Assembly (NCBI GenBank): GCA_035546855.1 | Contig: DASZVY010000007.1 | Span: 1-64,000 of the forward strand | Reading direction: 5' to 3' | DNA length: 64,000 nucleotides | Source: Nitrobacter sp035546855 | GTDB taxonomy: Bacteria; Pseudomonadota; Alphaproteobacteria; Rhizobiales; Xanthobacteraceae | Shown here: in pieces, positions 36,185 through 44,201 of the stretch | Numbering within the stretch: position 1 is the first letter of the stretch | Layout of the letters: every line of letters begins with the position of its first letter | Notes under the pieces: model-generated | Told to the model about the DNA's origin: nothing | Database searches by the model: none | What the model saw: the letters and a program-made list of their open reading frames with translations, nothing else | Program-made: the position numbers and the translations under genes

Positions 36185-36575
36185 CGTCGAGCGGCTCGGG
36201 ACGAGATAGCCTTCGTACCAGCGCGCCAGATAGCCCCCGGTGTCGTACTCCAGCAGCGGATATCCGTTCCAGATCGCGGGCGCGAGCAGGAGGACAGGAA
36301 TGAGGATGACTGCGGCCCAAACAGACGCAGCCGGCGGCGCGCTCGCGCGCGAAATCTGAGTATGAATGGTGGTATTCCCGGTTACGGCCGCAACATGCTG
36401 AATTCACGGTCATCATGCAAATGCGTAAATAGTTGGACCTCCCCGTGAAAACGGCGACTTGAATTGCCGGAATCGCCGACCACGTCTTAACCACGGCGGA
36501 CAGTGGGCAAGCGGTGTCGGATGGCGGGAACACATGACGATTCAATCGTTTAGCAGCGAATTTACGCCTTGCGCC

Positions 36576-36606
36576 GGTCCGTGGCGGCGCCTGGTCCGTG
36601 GCGGCG
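36576..36606. repeat. Short direct repeat upstream of cysE
   Basis: GGTCCGTGGCGGCG occurs at 36576-36589 and again at 36593-36606 (17-base period), just before the -10 hexamer of cysE. It could be a regulator site or a local duplication. Confidence 0.5.
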
Positions 36607-36621
36607 GTCCCGCGTCTTTGC

Positions 36622-36627
36622 TATAAT
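36622..36627 (+). promoter_or_regulatory. -10 element TATAAT upstream of cysE
   Basis: A perfect TATAAT in a GC-rich setting, 33 bases before the cysE ATG. A matching -35 (around 36599-36604) is poor, so an activator may be involved. Confidence 0.45.
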
Positions 36628-36659
36628 CACAACCCGACCACCGAACCGGCGAGAGCAAC

Positions 36660-37484
36660 ATGGCAGTGCATCAGGTCAATCCGCAGAACGCAAAGCTGGC
36701 TGCGCTCGATCCGATCTGGGACCGCATCCGGTCCGAGGCGGAAGACATCGTTCGCCGCGAGCCCGAACTCGCGTCCTTCATCTTTTCGACCGTGTTGCAC
36801 CACGACCGCCTCGAGGCGGCGGTGGTCCACCGGGTCGCCGAGCGGCTCGACCACGCGGCGCTGTCGGGCGATCTGATCCGGCAGACCTACGACGAGGCGC
36901 TGCGCGCGGACCCCGATATCGGCAATGCGTTCCGCGCCGATCTCGTCGCGGTGTTCGACCGCGACCCCGCGACCTCGCGCTTCATCGACCCGCTGCTCTA
37001 CTTCAAGGGCTTTCATGCGATCCAGATTCACCGGCTGGCGCACTGGCTCTACGGGCAAGGCCGCAAGGACTTCGCCTACTATCTGCAAAGCCGCGCGTCG
37101 TCGGTGTTCCAGACCGACATCAATCCGGCCGCGAAAATCGGCCGCGGCATCTTCCTCGATCACGCCACCGGCCTCGTGGTCGGCGAGACCGCCGTCATCG
37201 AGGACGACGTGTCGATCCTGCACGACGTCACGCTTGGCGGGACTGGCAAGGAGAATGAGGACCGCCATCCGAAAATCCGGCGCGGCGTCATGATCGGCGC
37301 GGGCGCGAAGATTCTCGGCAATATCGAAGTCGGTCGTTGCGCGCGCATTGCGGCCGGCTCCGTCGTGGTGAAGCCGGTTCCGAACAACGTCACCGTGGCC
37401 GGCGTTCCTGCGAAGGTGGTCGGCACCGCCGGTTGCGCCGAGCCGTCGCGCACCATGGATCAGATGATCAACGGGATCGGATGA
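36660..37484 (+). CDS. cysE: Serine O-acetyltransferase
   Basis: A 274-residue serine acetyltransferase: a helical N-terminal domain (W-D-R-I-R-S-E-A near residues 20-27) and a left-handed beta-helix with the hexapeptide run I-N-P-A-A-K-I-G-R-G-I-F-L-D-H-A-T-G near 150-167 and G-G-T-G-K-E-N-E-D-R-H-P-K near 195. It makes O-acetylserine from serine and acetyl-CoA in cysteine synthesis, usually under feedback control by cysteine. It has its own promoter (TATAAT at 36622) and is followed by the DUF3126 gene on the same strand. Confidence 0.95.
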   Translation: MAVHQVNPQNAKLAALDPIWDRIRSEAEDIVRREPELASFIFSTVLHHDRLEAAVVHRVAERLDHAALSGDLIRQTYDEALRADPDIGNAFRADLVAVFDRDPATSRFIDPLLYFKGFHAIQIHRLAHWLYGQGRKDFAYYLQSRASSVFQTDINPAAKIGRGIFLDHATGLVVGETAVIEDDVSILHDVTLGGTGKENEDRHPKIRRGVMIGAGAKILGNIEVGRCARIAAGSVVVKPVPNNVTVAGVPAKVVGTAGCAEPSRTMDQMINGIG

Positions 37485-37591
37485 TCGCAGAAACCGGATT
37501 TGGCAGCCCAGGAATCCGAACAAACCGGTGGCGGCCGCAATCGTCCCACTCTAAAACCCACTCACGCGAAACGATTGCATTGGAGACCGCC

Positions 37592-37810
37592 GTGGACGTT
37601 CAGGAAGTCAGAAAGCTCGACGCCTATCTCAAGCGCGTGTTCGGCAATCCGAAGATCCGTGTCGTGCCGCGCCCGAAGAAGGACGACTCGGCCGAAGTTT
37701 ATATCGGCGAGGAGTTCATCGGCGTGCTGTTCGTCGATGACGAGGATGACGATCGCTCGTTTCAGTTCCAGATGGCGATCCTCGAGGACGACCTCGCCGA
37801 CGTCGGCTGA
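37592..37810 (+). CDS. DUF3126 family protein
   Basis: A 72-residue acidic protein of the DUF3126 family known from alphaproteobacteria. The sequence V-R-K-L-D-A-Y-L-K-R-V-F-G-N-P near residues 5-19 and D-D-S-A-E-V-Y-I-G-E-E-F-I-G near 30-43 are typical. The start is the GTG at 37592, with GGAG six bases upstream. It follows cysE by 107 bases on the same strand, an arrangement often kept in this group, and may be co-transcribed. Function unknown. Confidence 0.8.
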   Translation: MDVQEVRKLDAYLKRVFGNPKIRVVPRPKKDDSAEVYIGEEFIGVLFVDDEDDDRSFQFQMAILEDDLADVG

Positions 37811-37813
37811 GCG

Positions 37814-38530
37814 TCAGTCGCCCGTGCCGTGGAGCCGCTGCACCAGCCGCGCCATGGCGTCGGCGACGCCGCGCCAGTTGGCGAGCCATTGGCGCGGAAA
37901 CCGGAATGTCAGCGCCGCGCCCCCGACGCGCCGCTCGCTCAGGCACATGCCCGGCGTGGCGCCGTCCCGTGTGCATCGCGCGACGAGCGCCGGCGCCTCT
38001 CCCACAAAGAGATCTTCCCCCGCATAGGGCGTGCCGTCACGGAAGGCGTGCATCGCAAGGCCGTCCTGCGGCGGTTGTGCCTGCGCCGGATCGAAATAGA
38101 GCGGATAGATGGCGCGCAGCCGTTCGTCCGGGGTGAGCATATCCTGCGGCGTGGCGATCGACAGGAAAATGCGGTCGATCGCGAGCGGCGCGGTCATGAC
38201 GGTGTCGGCCGTGACATGCTTCGGCGCGTCGGGCGCCTCCAGCGACGGATAGGCGAAGTCAAGATCGATCCTCTCCTGCGATCCCGAATGCTTCTGGACC
38301 TTCATCCGGAAGGCATGCGCCGGAATGTTGAACACCGTGCCGCCGATGCTCACCGGCAGTTGCGCCGGCTTGCTCGATGGGCCTCGTTGCCAGGTCGGCC
38401 ACAGCAGGTAGGCGACGAGCGCCACGGCGGCGACCGCAATGACGGCGGAGACCAGGAGCGGGACGAGGTGGCCGCGCCGGGAGGTCTTGCGGGGACGCAT
38501 CCGGGCCGGGGCGGAAGAGAGCAGGGTCAT
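37814..38530 (-). CDS. Single-pass membrane protein of unknown function
   Basis: A 238-residue protein with a basic cytosolic N-terminus (R-P-R-K-T-S-R-R-G-H), one membrane segment (about residues 22-44) and a periplasmic domain of about 190 residues with two cysteines (A-R-C-T-R-D-G-A and G-M-C-L-S-E) that may form a disulfide. No family is recognised. The ATG at 38530 is preferred; the frame is open to 38557. It converges with the DUF3126 gene (3 bases between stops). Confidence 0.65.
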   Translation of the reverse strand: MTLLSSAPARMRPRKTSRRGHLVPLLVSAVIAVAAVALVAYLLWPTWQRGPSSKPAQLPVSIGGTVFNIPAHAFRMKVQKHSGSQERIDLDFAYPSLEAPDAPKHVTADTVMTAPLAIDRIFLSIATPQDMLTPDERLRAIYPLYFDPAQAQPPQDGLAMHAFRDGTPYAGEDLFVGEAPALVARCTRDGATPGMCLSERRVGGAALTFRFPRQWLANWRGVADAMARLVQRLHGTGD

Positions 38531-38673
38531 GCAGGCACGTGCAATCAAGACAGGCACCCGGACGCCGGGCGAATCAGTTGCGACTATGCCATGGCGGTTT
38601 CGATTGTCAGCGGCTTGCCGGCATCACAGCCGCGATATCTCTTTGTGCGCGGACCCGCATCCGGCCCGCCTCG

Positions 38674-38688
38674 TTAACCCTTTTTTAA
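38674..38688. promoter_or_regulatory. CtrA-type site TTAA-N7-TTAA
   Basis: TTAA at 38674-38677 and TTAA at 38685-38688 with exactly seven bases between, matching the full CtrA consensus. It lies 71 bases upstream of the small membrane protein gene at 38760. Confidence 0.6.
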
Positions 38689-38759
38689 GGATAAGCTGGC
38701 GGGCGGGGCGGCAGTCTGCGAAGCAGGGAGCGTCATTTGTCGTGAAGCGGACCCTGCAG

Positions 38760-39089
38760 ATGTCGCCCGACGCGCTGAATTCGTTCTTTACTCTTTGCAT
38801 CGGCTTTGCGCTCGCCGGCGCGCTGGCCAGCGGATACCAGGCGTTTCTTGAACGTCCCGCGGGCTTCGGGCTGCTGCAGCAGGCGGCAGCCGCGAAAGCG
38901 TTCGCCGCCATTCCGTTTCTCGTCTTCGCCGCGCCGTTCCTGATCATGCGCAACACCCTGCGCGACACGCCGATACAGCGCCGCCGTTTCGAGTTCGTCA
39001 TGATGGCGACGGTGCTGGCCGGATTCTGGAGCCTGATGTCGGGCACCGTGGTCGTGATGACGCTCGAGGCGGTCGGTCTTCTGGCCTGA
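38760..39089 (+). CDS. Small membrane protein, possibly CtrA-controlled
   Basis: A 109-residue protein with three hydrophobic segments (about residues 7-25, 45-62 and 82-106) separated by short charged loops (F-L-E-R-P-A, T-P-I-Q-R-R-R). I recognise it only as a conserved small membrane protein of this bacterial group. The ATG at 38760 is chosen; a GTG at 38742 in frame would add six residues. Upstream is a perfect CtrA-type site at 38674-38688, suggesting cell-cycle control. Confidence 0.65.
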   Translation: MSPDALNSFFTLCIGFALAGALASGYQAFLERPAGFGLLQQAAAAKAFAAIPFLVFAAPFLIMRNTLRDTPIQRRRFEFVMMATVLAGFWSLMSGTVVVMTLEAVGLLA

Positions 39090-39193
39090 GCGATCTCGCT
39101 TATCTCCTCCGCTGATTTCCGGCGTTCACTTGCTTCCGAAGTTCGCTAAGGTGGCGACAGTCAGATCAGCGAATTGCGAACAGGACACGAGCG

Positions 39194-39724
39194 ATGGCCA
39201 TCTACGAACTCGACGGGCAGGGCCCCGAGCTTCCCGCAAGCGGCAACTATTTCATCGCCGACACCGCCACGGTGATCGGCAAGATCCGCATGCGCGACAA
39301 CGCCAGCGTCTGGTTCGGCGCCGTTCTGCGCGGCGACAACGAGTGGATCGAGATCGGCGAGAATTCCAACGTGCAGGACAACAGCACCTGCCACACCGAC
39401 AAGGGGTTTCCGTTGACGATCGGCATCAACTGCACGGTGGGACACAACGTGATCCTGCACGGATGCACGATCGAGGACGGCGCGCTGATCGGGATGGGCT
39501 CGATCGTGATGAACGGCGCGCGGATCGGCCGCAACAGCATCGTCGGCGCGGGCTCCGTCATCACCGAGGGCAAGCAGTTTCCCGAGCGGTCGCTGATCAT
39601 CGGGTCGCCTGCGCGGGTGATCCGTACGCTGGAGCCGGCGCAGGTCGAGGCCATGGGCGGGGCGGCGAAATTCTACGTCGCCAACGGTCCGCGCTTCAGA
39701 CATGGTTTGAAAAAAATCGGCTGA
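39194..39724 (+). CDS. Gamma carbonic anhydrase family protein
   Basis: A 176-residue left-handed beta-helix protein of the gamma carbonic anhydrase family (YrdA/PaaY-like). The three zinc-ligand histidines are visible: His67 in S-T-C-H-T-D, His84 and His89 in V-G-H-N-V-I-L-H-G. Family members hydrate CO2 or are inactive relatives; activity cannot be judged by sequence. Trimeric and cytosolic. The ATG at 39194 follows ACGAGCG, a weak ribosome binding site. It stands alone. Confidence 0.9.
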   Translation: MAIYELDGQGPELPASGNYFIADTATVIGKIRMRDNASVWFGAVLRGDNEWIEIGENSNVQDNSTCHTDKGFPLTIGINCTVGHNVILHGCTIEDGALIGMGSIVMNGARIGRNSIVGAGSVITEGKQFPERSLIIGSPARVIRTLEPAQVEAMGGAAKFYVANGPRFRHGLKKIG

Positions 39725-39842
39725 TGCGAGGCCGGCGGTCGCGCAGAATTGAGCGCGTCCGGAGCGAATAAAAGGCGCCGGTTGAAACAATCGGTGTTCT
39801 CGGGTGTATTGATGAGCGGGGGCTTATCGCACGGAGTTTGAG

Positions 39843-40220
39843 ATGTTGCGAAAAACAATGGTCGCGCTGCTGGCGGTGGCTGCGGTCAGTCTGGCTGCGC
39901 CGACGGTTGCGTCGGCTCGCGGTGGCTTTCATGGCGGAGGATTCCACGGCGGCGGATTCCATGGTGGTTTCCACGGCGGCGGATTCCACGGCGGCTTTCA
40001 CGGATATCGCGGTGGCTACTACGGCCGCGGTTTCGGCTGGGGTCTCGGTCTCGGTCTCGTCGGCCCTTACGCTTACGGCTGGGGCTATCCTTATGGATAC
40101 TACGGCTATGGCTATCCGTACGCCTATAGCGGTTACTACGACGGCGGTTGTTATCTGACCCGCCGGCGGGTGTGGACACGCTGGGGCTGGCGCATTCGCC
40201 GGGTCGAAGTCTGCGAGTGA
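39843..40220 (+). CDS. Exported Gly/His/Tyr-rich repeat protein
   Basis: A 125-residue protein with a signal peptide ending near A-S-A-R (residue 26). Five imperfect repeats of G-G-F-H-G follow (about residues 27-55), then a G/Y/P-rich part (Y-G-Y-G-Y-P-Y-A-Y) and a conserved-looking end with two Cys (G-G-C-Y-L-T-R-R-R-V-W and E-V-C-E). The His-rich repeat could bind metal, and the low-complexity part suggests an envelope or matrix protein. Such proteins are common in Bradyrhizobium-type genomes without known function. Confidence 0.7.
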   Translation: MLRKTMVALLAVAAVSLAAPTVASARGGFHGGGFHGGGFHGGFHGGGFHGGFHGYRGGYYGRGFGWGLGLGLVGPYAYGWGYPYGYYGYGYPYAYSGYYDGGCYLTRRRVWTRWGWRIRRVEVCE

Positions 40221-40297
40221 CGCAAGCATCTTGACGAATTCAGCGGCGCGCGATTCCGGTCGTGCGCCGTTCGCGTTTTCCGCAACGGACAATCGTC

Positions 40298-41206
40298 TCA
40301 ACCGAGGACGTGGTATCGCTTGAACCACGCCTGCATCTGCTTCCACGCATCTTCGGCGGCGTCCTTGCGGTAGCTCGGGCGATAGTCGGCATGAAAGCCG
40401 TGCGGTGCGCCGGGATAGATTTTGAAGGCCGCAACCTTGTTGTCGTCGAGCAGCGTCGCCTTCATGGCCTCGATCTGGGCCACGGAAATCCCTTGATCGG
40501 CGCCGCCGTAGAGGCCGAGCACAGGCGCTTTCATCTCGGGCGCAAGCTGCATCGGGCTCTTCGGCCAGAGCGGATTCGGCGGATCGACCAGCGGCCCGTA
40601 AAACGCCACCGCGGCCTTGAGCTCGTTGCTGTGCGCGGCATATTCCCAGACCGATCGGCCGCCCCGGCAGAAACCGATCATGCCGAGCCGCCCGGTGTCG
40701 GCGCCCCGCGATTTGGCCCAGGCCACCGTGCTGTCGAGGTCGGCCAGCAACTCGCTGTCGGGCTTGCTGTTCACCAGCGGCAGGAGCTGCGCCATGTCGG
40801 TGATCTTGGTCAGGTCGCCCTTGCGGAAATAATAGTCCGGCGCAACCGCGAAGGCGCCGAGCTTGCCAAGCCGGCGCGTCACATCCTTGATGTATTCGTG
40901 GAGTCCGAAAATCTCCATCGCGACGACGATCACCGGCGGATGCGCGACGCCCTTGGGCGCGGCGTAGTATCCGGGCATGCCGCCGCCGCGCACGGGAATC
41001 TTGACGTCACCGGCGTCGAGGCCCTCGGTGTCGGTCTTGATGACGTCTGCGCGCACGGGGCCGGCGGCCAGCGTGTAGCCGGCTGCCGTGGCGGCCGACG
41101 CCGTCATGAAGCCGCGCCGCGACAAGGGAGGTGTTCGGGTCAATCCGACCACGTCGGAGGTCTGCAATGGATCTGTCGTTGTCGTCGGTCTCCGTTCGAC
41201 GCTCAT
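40298..41206 (-). CDS. Dienelactone hydrolase family protein, Tat-exported
   Basis: A 302-residue dienelactone-hydrolase family protein. The N-terminus has a twin-arginine motif (S-R-R-G-F-M near residues 29-34) followed by a hydrophobic stretch ending A-G-P-V-R-A, so it is probably exported by Tat. The nucleophile is Cys in I-G-F-C-R-G-G; the Asp lies in Y-G-G-A-D and the His in A-P-H-G-F-H. True dienelactone hydrolases open the lactone of the chlorocatechol pathway; this exported version probably has another substrate. It is divergent from the FKBP gene. Confidence 0.88.
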   Translation of the reverse strand: MSVERRPTTTTDPLQTSDVVGLTRTPPLSRRGFMTASAATAAGYTLAAGPVRADVIKTDTEGLDAGDVKIPVRGGGMPGYYAAPKGVAHPPVIVVAMEIFGLHEYIKDVTRRLGKLGAFAVAPDYYFRKGDLTKITDMAQLLPLVNSKPDSELLADLDSTVAWAKSRGADTGRLGMIGFCRGGRSVWEYAAHSNELKAAVAFYGPLVDPPNPLWPKSPMQLAPEMKAPVLGLYGGADQGISVAQIEAMKATLLDDNKVAAFKIYPGAPHGFHADYRPSYRKDAAEDAWKQMQAWFKRYHVLG

Positions 41207-41377
41207 TCAGCCGCTTCGACCGCGGGAACGCAAGTCACGCGGCTGCGAGGGCGCAATGTTCCACCGGAGTTCTCCTCGCAAATGTTGCAAACCCGCGCGG
41301 TGAAGTTTCCGATTCCATGCCACTGGCGGCCACCGCCGAGGTCGGCTAGAGAGGCGAGGGACAACAGGGAACGAAGA

Positions 41378-41854
41378 ATGCGGATGTTTTCCGGCGCACG
41401 CACCTTTCGCGGCCTTCGCGCCGTGGCACTGGCGATCGCGGTCTCCGGCCTCGCCATGCTCGGCGCGTCCACTACAGCAGCGGCACAACCCGCGGGGAAA
41501 ATCATGACCACACCATCGGGACTTCAGATCGCCGACATCAAGGTTGGCACAGGCGCGACGCCGAAGCCGGGCCAGATCTGCGTGATGCACTACACTGGCT
41601 GGCTCGACGAGAACGGTCACAAGGGCAAGAAGTTCGACAGTTCGGTCGACCGCAACGAGCCGTTCGAATTTGCCATCGGCAAGCACCAGGTCATCGCGGG
41701 TTGGGACGAGGGCGTCGCGACCATGAAGGTCGGCGGCAAGCGGACGCTCGTCATACCCCCGGCGCTGGGTTATGGCGCGCGCGGCGCCGGCGGCGTCATT
41801 CCGCCGAATGCGACGCTGATCTTCGATGTCGAACTGCTCGACGTGAAGGGATAA
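41378..41854 (+). CDS. FKBP-type peptidyl-prolyl isomerase, exported
   Basis: A 158-residue FKBP with an N-terminal signal peptide (cleavage near T-A-A-A-Q) and a single FKBP domain: V-H-Y-T-G-W-like M-H-Y-T-G-W-L, K-F-D-S-S-V-D-R-N-E-P-F near residues 86-97, V-I-A-G-W-D-E-G and Y-G-A-R-G-A-G-G-V-I-P-P-N-A-T-L-I-F. It speeds proline isomerisation in the periplasm. ATG at 41378; a second ATG two codons later is possible. Divergent from the dienelactone hydrolase gene. Confidence 0.92.
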   Translation: MRMFSGARTFRGLRAVALAIAVSGLAMLGASTTAAAQPAGKIMTTPSGLQIADIKVGTGATPKPGQICVMHYTGWLDENGHKGKKFDSSVDRNEPFEFAIGKHQVIAGWDEGVATMKVGGKRTLVIPPALGYGARGAGGVIPPNATLIFDVELLDVKG

Positions 41855-41930
41855 AGACAGCAGCCTTCAGGGCAGGAAGGTTCGCCCCGCTTCGGTGCAT
41901 GGCGGACTTTTCATGTCGGACCGAACACGC

Positions 41931-42752
41931 TTAGTCGGCGTGCGGAATATTCGAGAGCCGCAGCAGAGCCGGTCGATAGGGCGGATAGGGATCGTCGTCC
42001 TCCGGAATGGCGCAGCGGCCGAATTCCTTCCTGATGCGGTGAATTTCAGCGATGCGGTCGTTCAGCCGCTGCAAATGCTCCGGCGATCTCGCCTTCCAGT
42101 AGCGGAAGGTCTCCGATGTGACAGCGATGAATGCCGTGCCGAACAGTGTCGGCTCGGGGACGATGGTCCGGCCCAGCAGCAGGAATTTGTCCTCCGCGCC
42201 GACGGCAATCAGGGTCGCGTAGCCGCGGCCTCCGCTCATCCTAAGTCCATTCAGCGACCACTCGCGCAACTTGCTGAAATAGGGCTCCTGCTGCCACCGC
42301 TCGGGCCACCTCGGATCGACCTGGACGTTGACCGCGTCCTGGCTGAAATGCACGACCATGCCCGCCGTCTCGGGAAACCATTCGTCGCCGAGATGGCCCT
42401 GAATCCATGCGCAGTTGAAGGATCGACACATTTGCGGACGGTCGTCGTAGATGCGGCATCCCTTGCCGGCCTCGCAATGCTGGCACCACGTGTTCACGGC
42501 TTTGCCGACGTCGGCGACCTCGAGCAAGGTGCAGCACTGCGAGCAGGTTCCGCATTGCCGGGCAGGTGTTGCGCGCGACGCGCCAGGCGTCTGGAATCCC
42601 GCATCGTTGCGAAGCAGCAGCTTCTGTTTTTCCAGCGCGCGAATGGCCCGCTCGACTTTGAGGCGGGACAATCCGGTTGCATCGATCACGCCCTTGATTG
42701 TCGTCGCGCCGCGTTCGACGGCGCGAACCACCTCGGATGTCACTTCATCCAT
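41931..42752 (-). CDS. YkgJ-type cysteine cluster protein with N-terminal helix-turn-helix
   Basis: A 273-residue protein with two parts. Residues 1-58 look like a winged helix or HTH (I-D-A-T-G-L-S-R-L-K-V-E-R-A-I-R-A-L). From residue 67 follows a YkgJ/CxxCxxCC zinc- or iron-binding cluster: C-G-T-C-S-Q-C-C, W-C-Q-H-C, G-C-R-I-Y-D-D-R-P-x-x-C-R and F-N-C-A-W. The combination suggests a metal- or redox-sensing regulator, although the HTH could serve another purpose. Cytosolic. Confidence 0.75.
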   Translation of the reverse strand: MDEVTSEVVRAVERGATTIKGVIDATGLSRLKVERAIRALEKQKLLLRNDAGFQTPGASRATPARQCGTCSQCCTLLEVADVGKAVNTWCQHCEAGKGCRIYDDRPQMCRSFNCAWIQGHLGDEWFPETAGMVVHFSQDAVNVQVDPRWPERWQQEPYFSKLREWSLNGLRMSGGRGYATLIAVGAEDKFLLLGRTIVPEPTLFGTAFIAVTSETFRYWKARSPEHLQRLNDRIAEIHRIRKEFGRCAIPEDDDPYPPYRPALLRLSNIPHAD

Positions 42753-43235
42753 TTTTTTGTTCTTCGTATTTTTGCTTGTTGGGCGCGATATTCCGTCGAT
42801 TCACGCGCGGATCAATCCGCTGCTGGATCGCACGCCCATGTGATTGGCGCATGCCAGACGATTACCGCCGGCCGTTCGATGAATGCGAACGAAAGGACGC
42901 TCGATCTGCTGCTTTTCGCGGGGAATTCATCGATCCGTCACGCGGGCACGGACCCTGCGCGCACCGATGCTCACGAAGTTGTGTGGGGAGGCGCGTTTAT
43001 CCTTCATCCGCCGCCGGCGTGCGCTGGTCGCGCTACGCGTTCATGCGCCCTGCGGGCCTCCGCGGATCGAAATCGGAATCACATCGTGCGGAGAGGTCGG
43101 CTCGCGCGCAATTCCACGGCGGGCTTTCCCAAAAAGGTGCGGCCAGCCTTTTGGGGGAAGGCTGGCCGCGCGCGACCCGGTCCGGGACGGGGAGGGGTGG
43201 GGTAAGACCGGCTCGCGTGTCTCGATATCCTGTCG
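42753..43235. other. 483-base gap without a supported gene
   Basis: Short overlapping frames only, none with homology. It holds the terminator of the BTLCP gene (43131-43169) and, at 43188-43210, a G-rich stretch almost identical to one at 45775-45795. Codon-position bias is weak throughout. The left part (42753-42900) includes the likely promoter of the YkgJ-type gene. Confidence 0.45.
43131..43169 (-). terminator. Intrinsic terminator of the BTLCP peptidase gene
   Basis: A perfect 12-base stem (GCGGCCAGCCTT / AAGGCTGGCCGC, 43139-43169) with a 7-base loop; on the minus strand it is followed by ACC and TTTTT. It lies 67 bases after the stop codon of the gene at 43236-43871. Confidence 0.7.
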
Positions 43236-43871
43236 TTAGCGGGCGCTTGCCGTGGCAATCGCCGGATTGACGTCGCCCAGCGAGACCCAGACATCAGGGT
43301 CGCTCTGCGACTGCCGCTTGACGTAGCGGTAGCCGGTCTCGGTCCAGGCCACGACGTTTTCGTTCTCGTTGTCGAGAATGAATTCGCCCCTGTCCGTCTT
43401 CACCGTGAGCACCGCGTGGCCTTCGCCCTGCTTGTCGCGCACCACCGTCATCAAAAGGGCTTCGCGCGGCCAGCCGGCGTCGATCAGCATCTTGCGTTTC
43501 AGCAGGGCGTAATCCTCGCAATCGCCGTAACCGTCGGTCGGGATCGACCACTTCTCGACGACGCCCCAGTGATCCATGTCGGTCATCGGCTTGATCTTCT
43601 CGTTGACCCAGTGATTGACCTTCTGCAAATCACGCCACGCCGTCTGCGTCATCACGACGTCGCGGGCCTGCGTCTTGCCGCCGCCGCACTGGTCGGGATT
43701 GTCCGCACAGAATTGCACCCAGCCGATCGGTGCCCGCGTGGTATTCCCGAGACTTGCGTAAAGCTGGCCCGCGGAGTGTTGCGGTCCTTCGCCTGCGCTT
43801 GCTGCTGTCGTCAGTCCCCATAGGATGGCTGCAACAGCCAGCCCCATGCCGTGTCCCCTGTTCCCGAACAT
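43236..43871 (-). CDS. Bacterial transglutaminase-like cysteine peptidase (BTLCP), exported
   Basis: A 211-residue BTLCP (DUF920) protein with a signal peptide ending near A-A-S-A-G. The triad is visible: Cys in Y-G-D-C-E-D-Y-A, His in G-E-G-H-A-V-L-T-V and Asp in F-I-L-D-N-E. The family includes LapG, a periplasmic protease that controls surface adhesins under c-di-GMP; no LapD-like partner is present here, although a PilZ gene lies next door. Three GANTC palindromes (44001-44035) lie upstream, and a strong terminator follows it. Confidence 0.85.
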   Translation of the reverse strand: MFGNRGHGMGLAVAAILWGLTTAASAGEGPQHSAGQLYASLGNTTRAPIGWVQFCADNPDQCGGGKTQARDVVMTQTAWRDLQKVNHWVNEKIKPMTDMDHWGVVEKWSIPTDGYGDCEDYALLKRKMLIDAGWPREALLMTVVRDKQGEGHAVLTVKTDRGEFILDNENENVVAWTETGYRYVKRQSQSDPDVWVSLGDVNPAIATASAR

Positions 43872-44201
43872 TGTGGCCCCCGTTTCTTGTTGGGACCACT
43901 CGTCGCACAGAGGATTTGCGCCGCCGCTAAATCAACCAAGTACAGTTGAGGCGAATACAAGTAAAAGTCGGCGCGAATTCGAACTATACTTGAGATGAAT
44001 TTGATTCAAATTTGAATCAATCCGGTTTGAGTCAAACTTGACGCATTCATCGCGAAAACCGCTTGGCATATGGGTTTCTGCGCCGGAACGCGCGCCGCGT
44101 TAACCGCGTGGCGCCGGTCGCCACGCCACATAGGCAAGCGTTTTGGCCGGTCGCCGACCGGCCGATGCGCTGGATCGGGAGGAATTTGTGCGTCCCGGCG
44201 T
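43872..44201. other. AT-rich gap upstream of the BTLCP gene
   Basis: A 330-base gap with no supported gene, unusually AT-rich from about 43920 to 44050. It contains the GANTC cluster at 44001-44035 and a GTTAACC half-site near 44098-44104. The promoter of the BTLCP gene must lie here, but I cannot point to certain -35 and -10 boxes. Confidence 0.5.
44001..44035. promoter_or_regulatory. Cluster of three TTGANTCAA palindromes (GANTC methylation sites)
   Basis: TTGATTCAA at 44001-44009, TTGAATCAA at 44012-44020 and TTGAGTCAA at 44027-44035. Each contains GANTC, the CcrM target (44003, 44014, 44029), and the first two form a perfect 20-base palindrome. It lies 130 bases upstream of the BTLCP gene. 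Confidence 0.6.
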
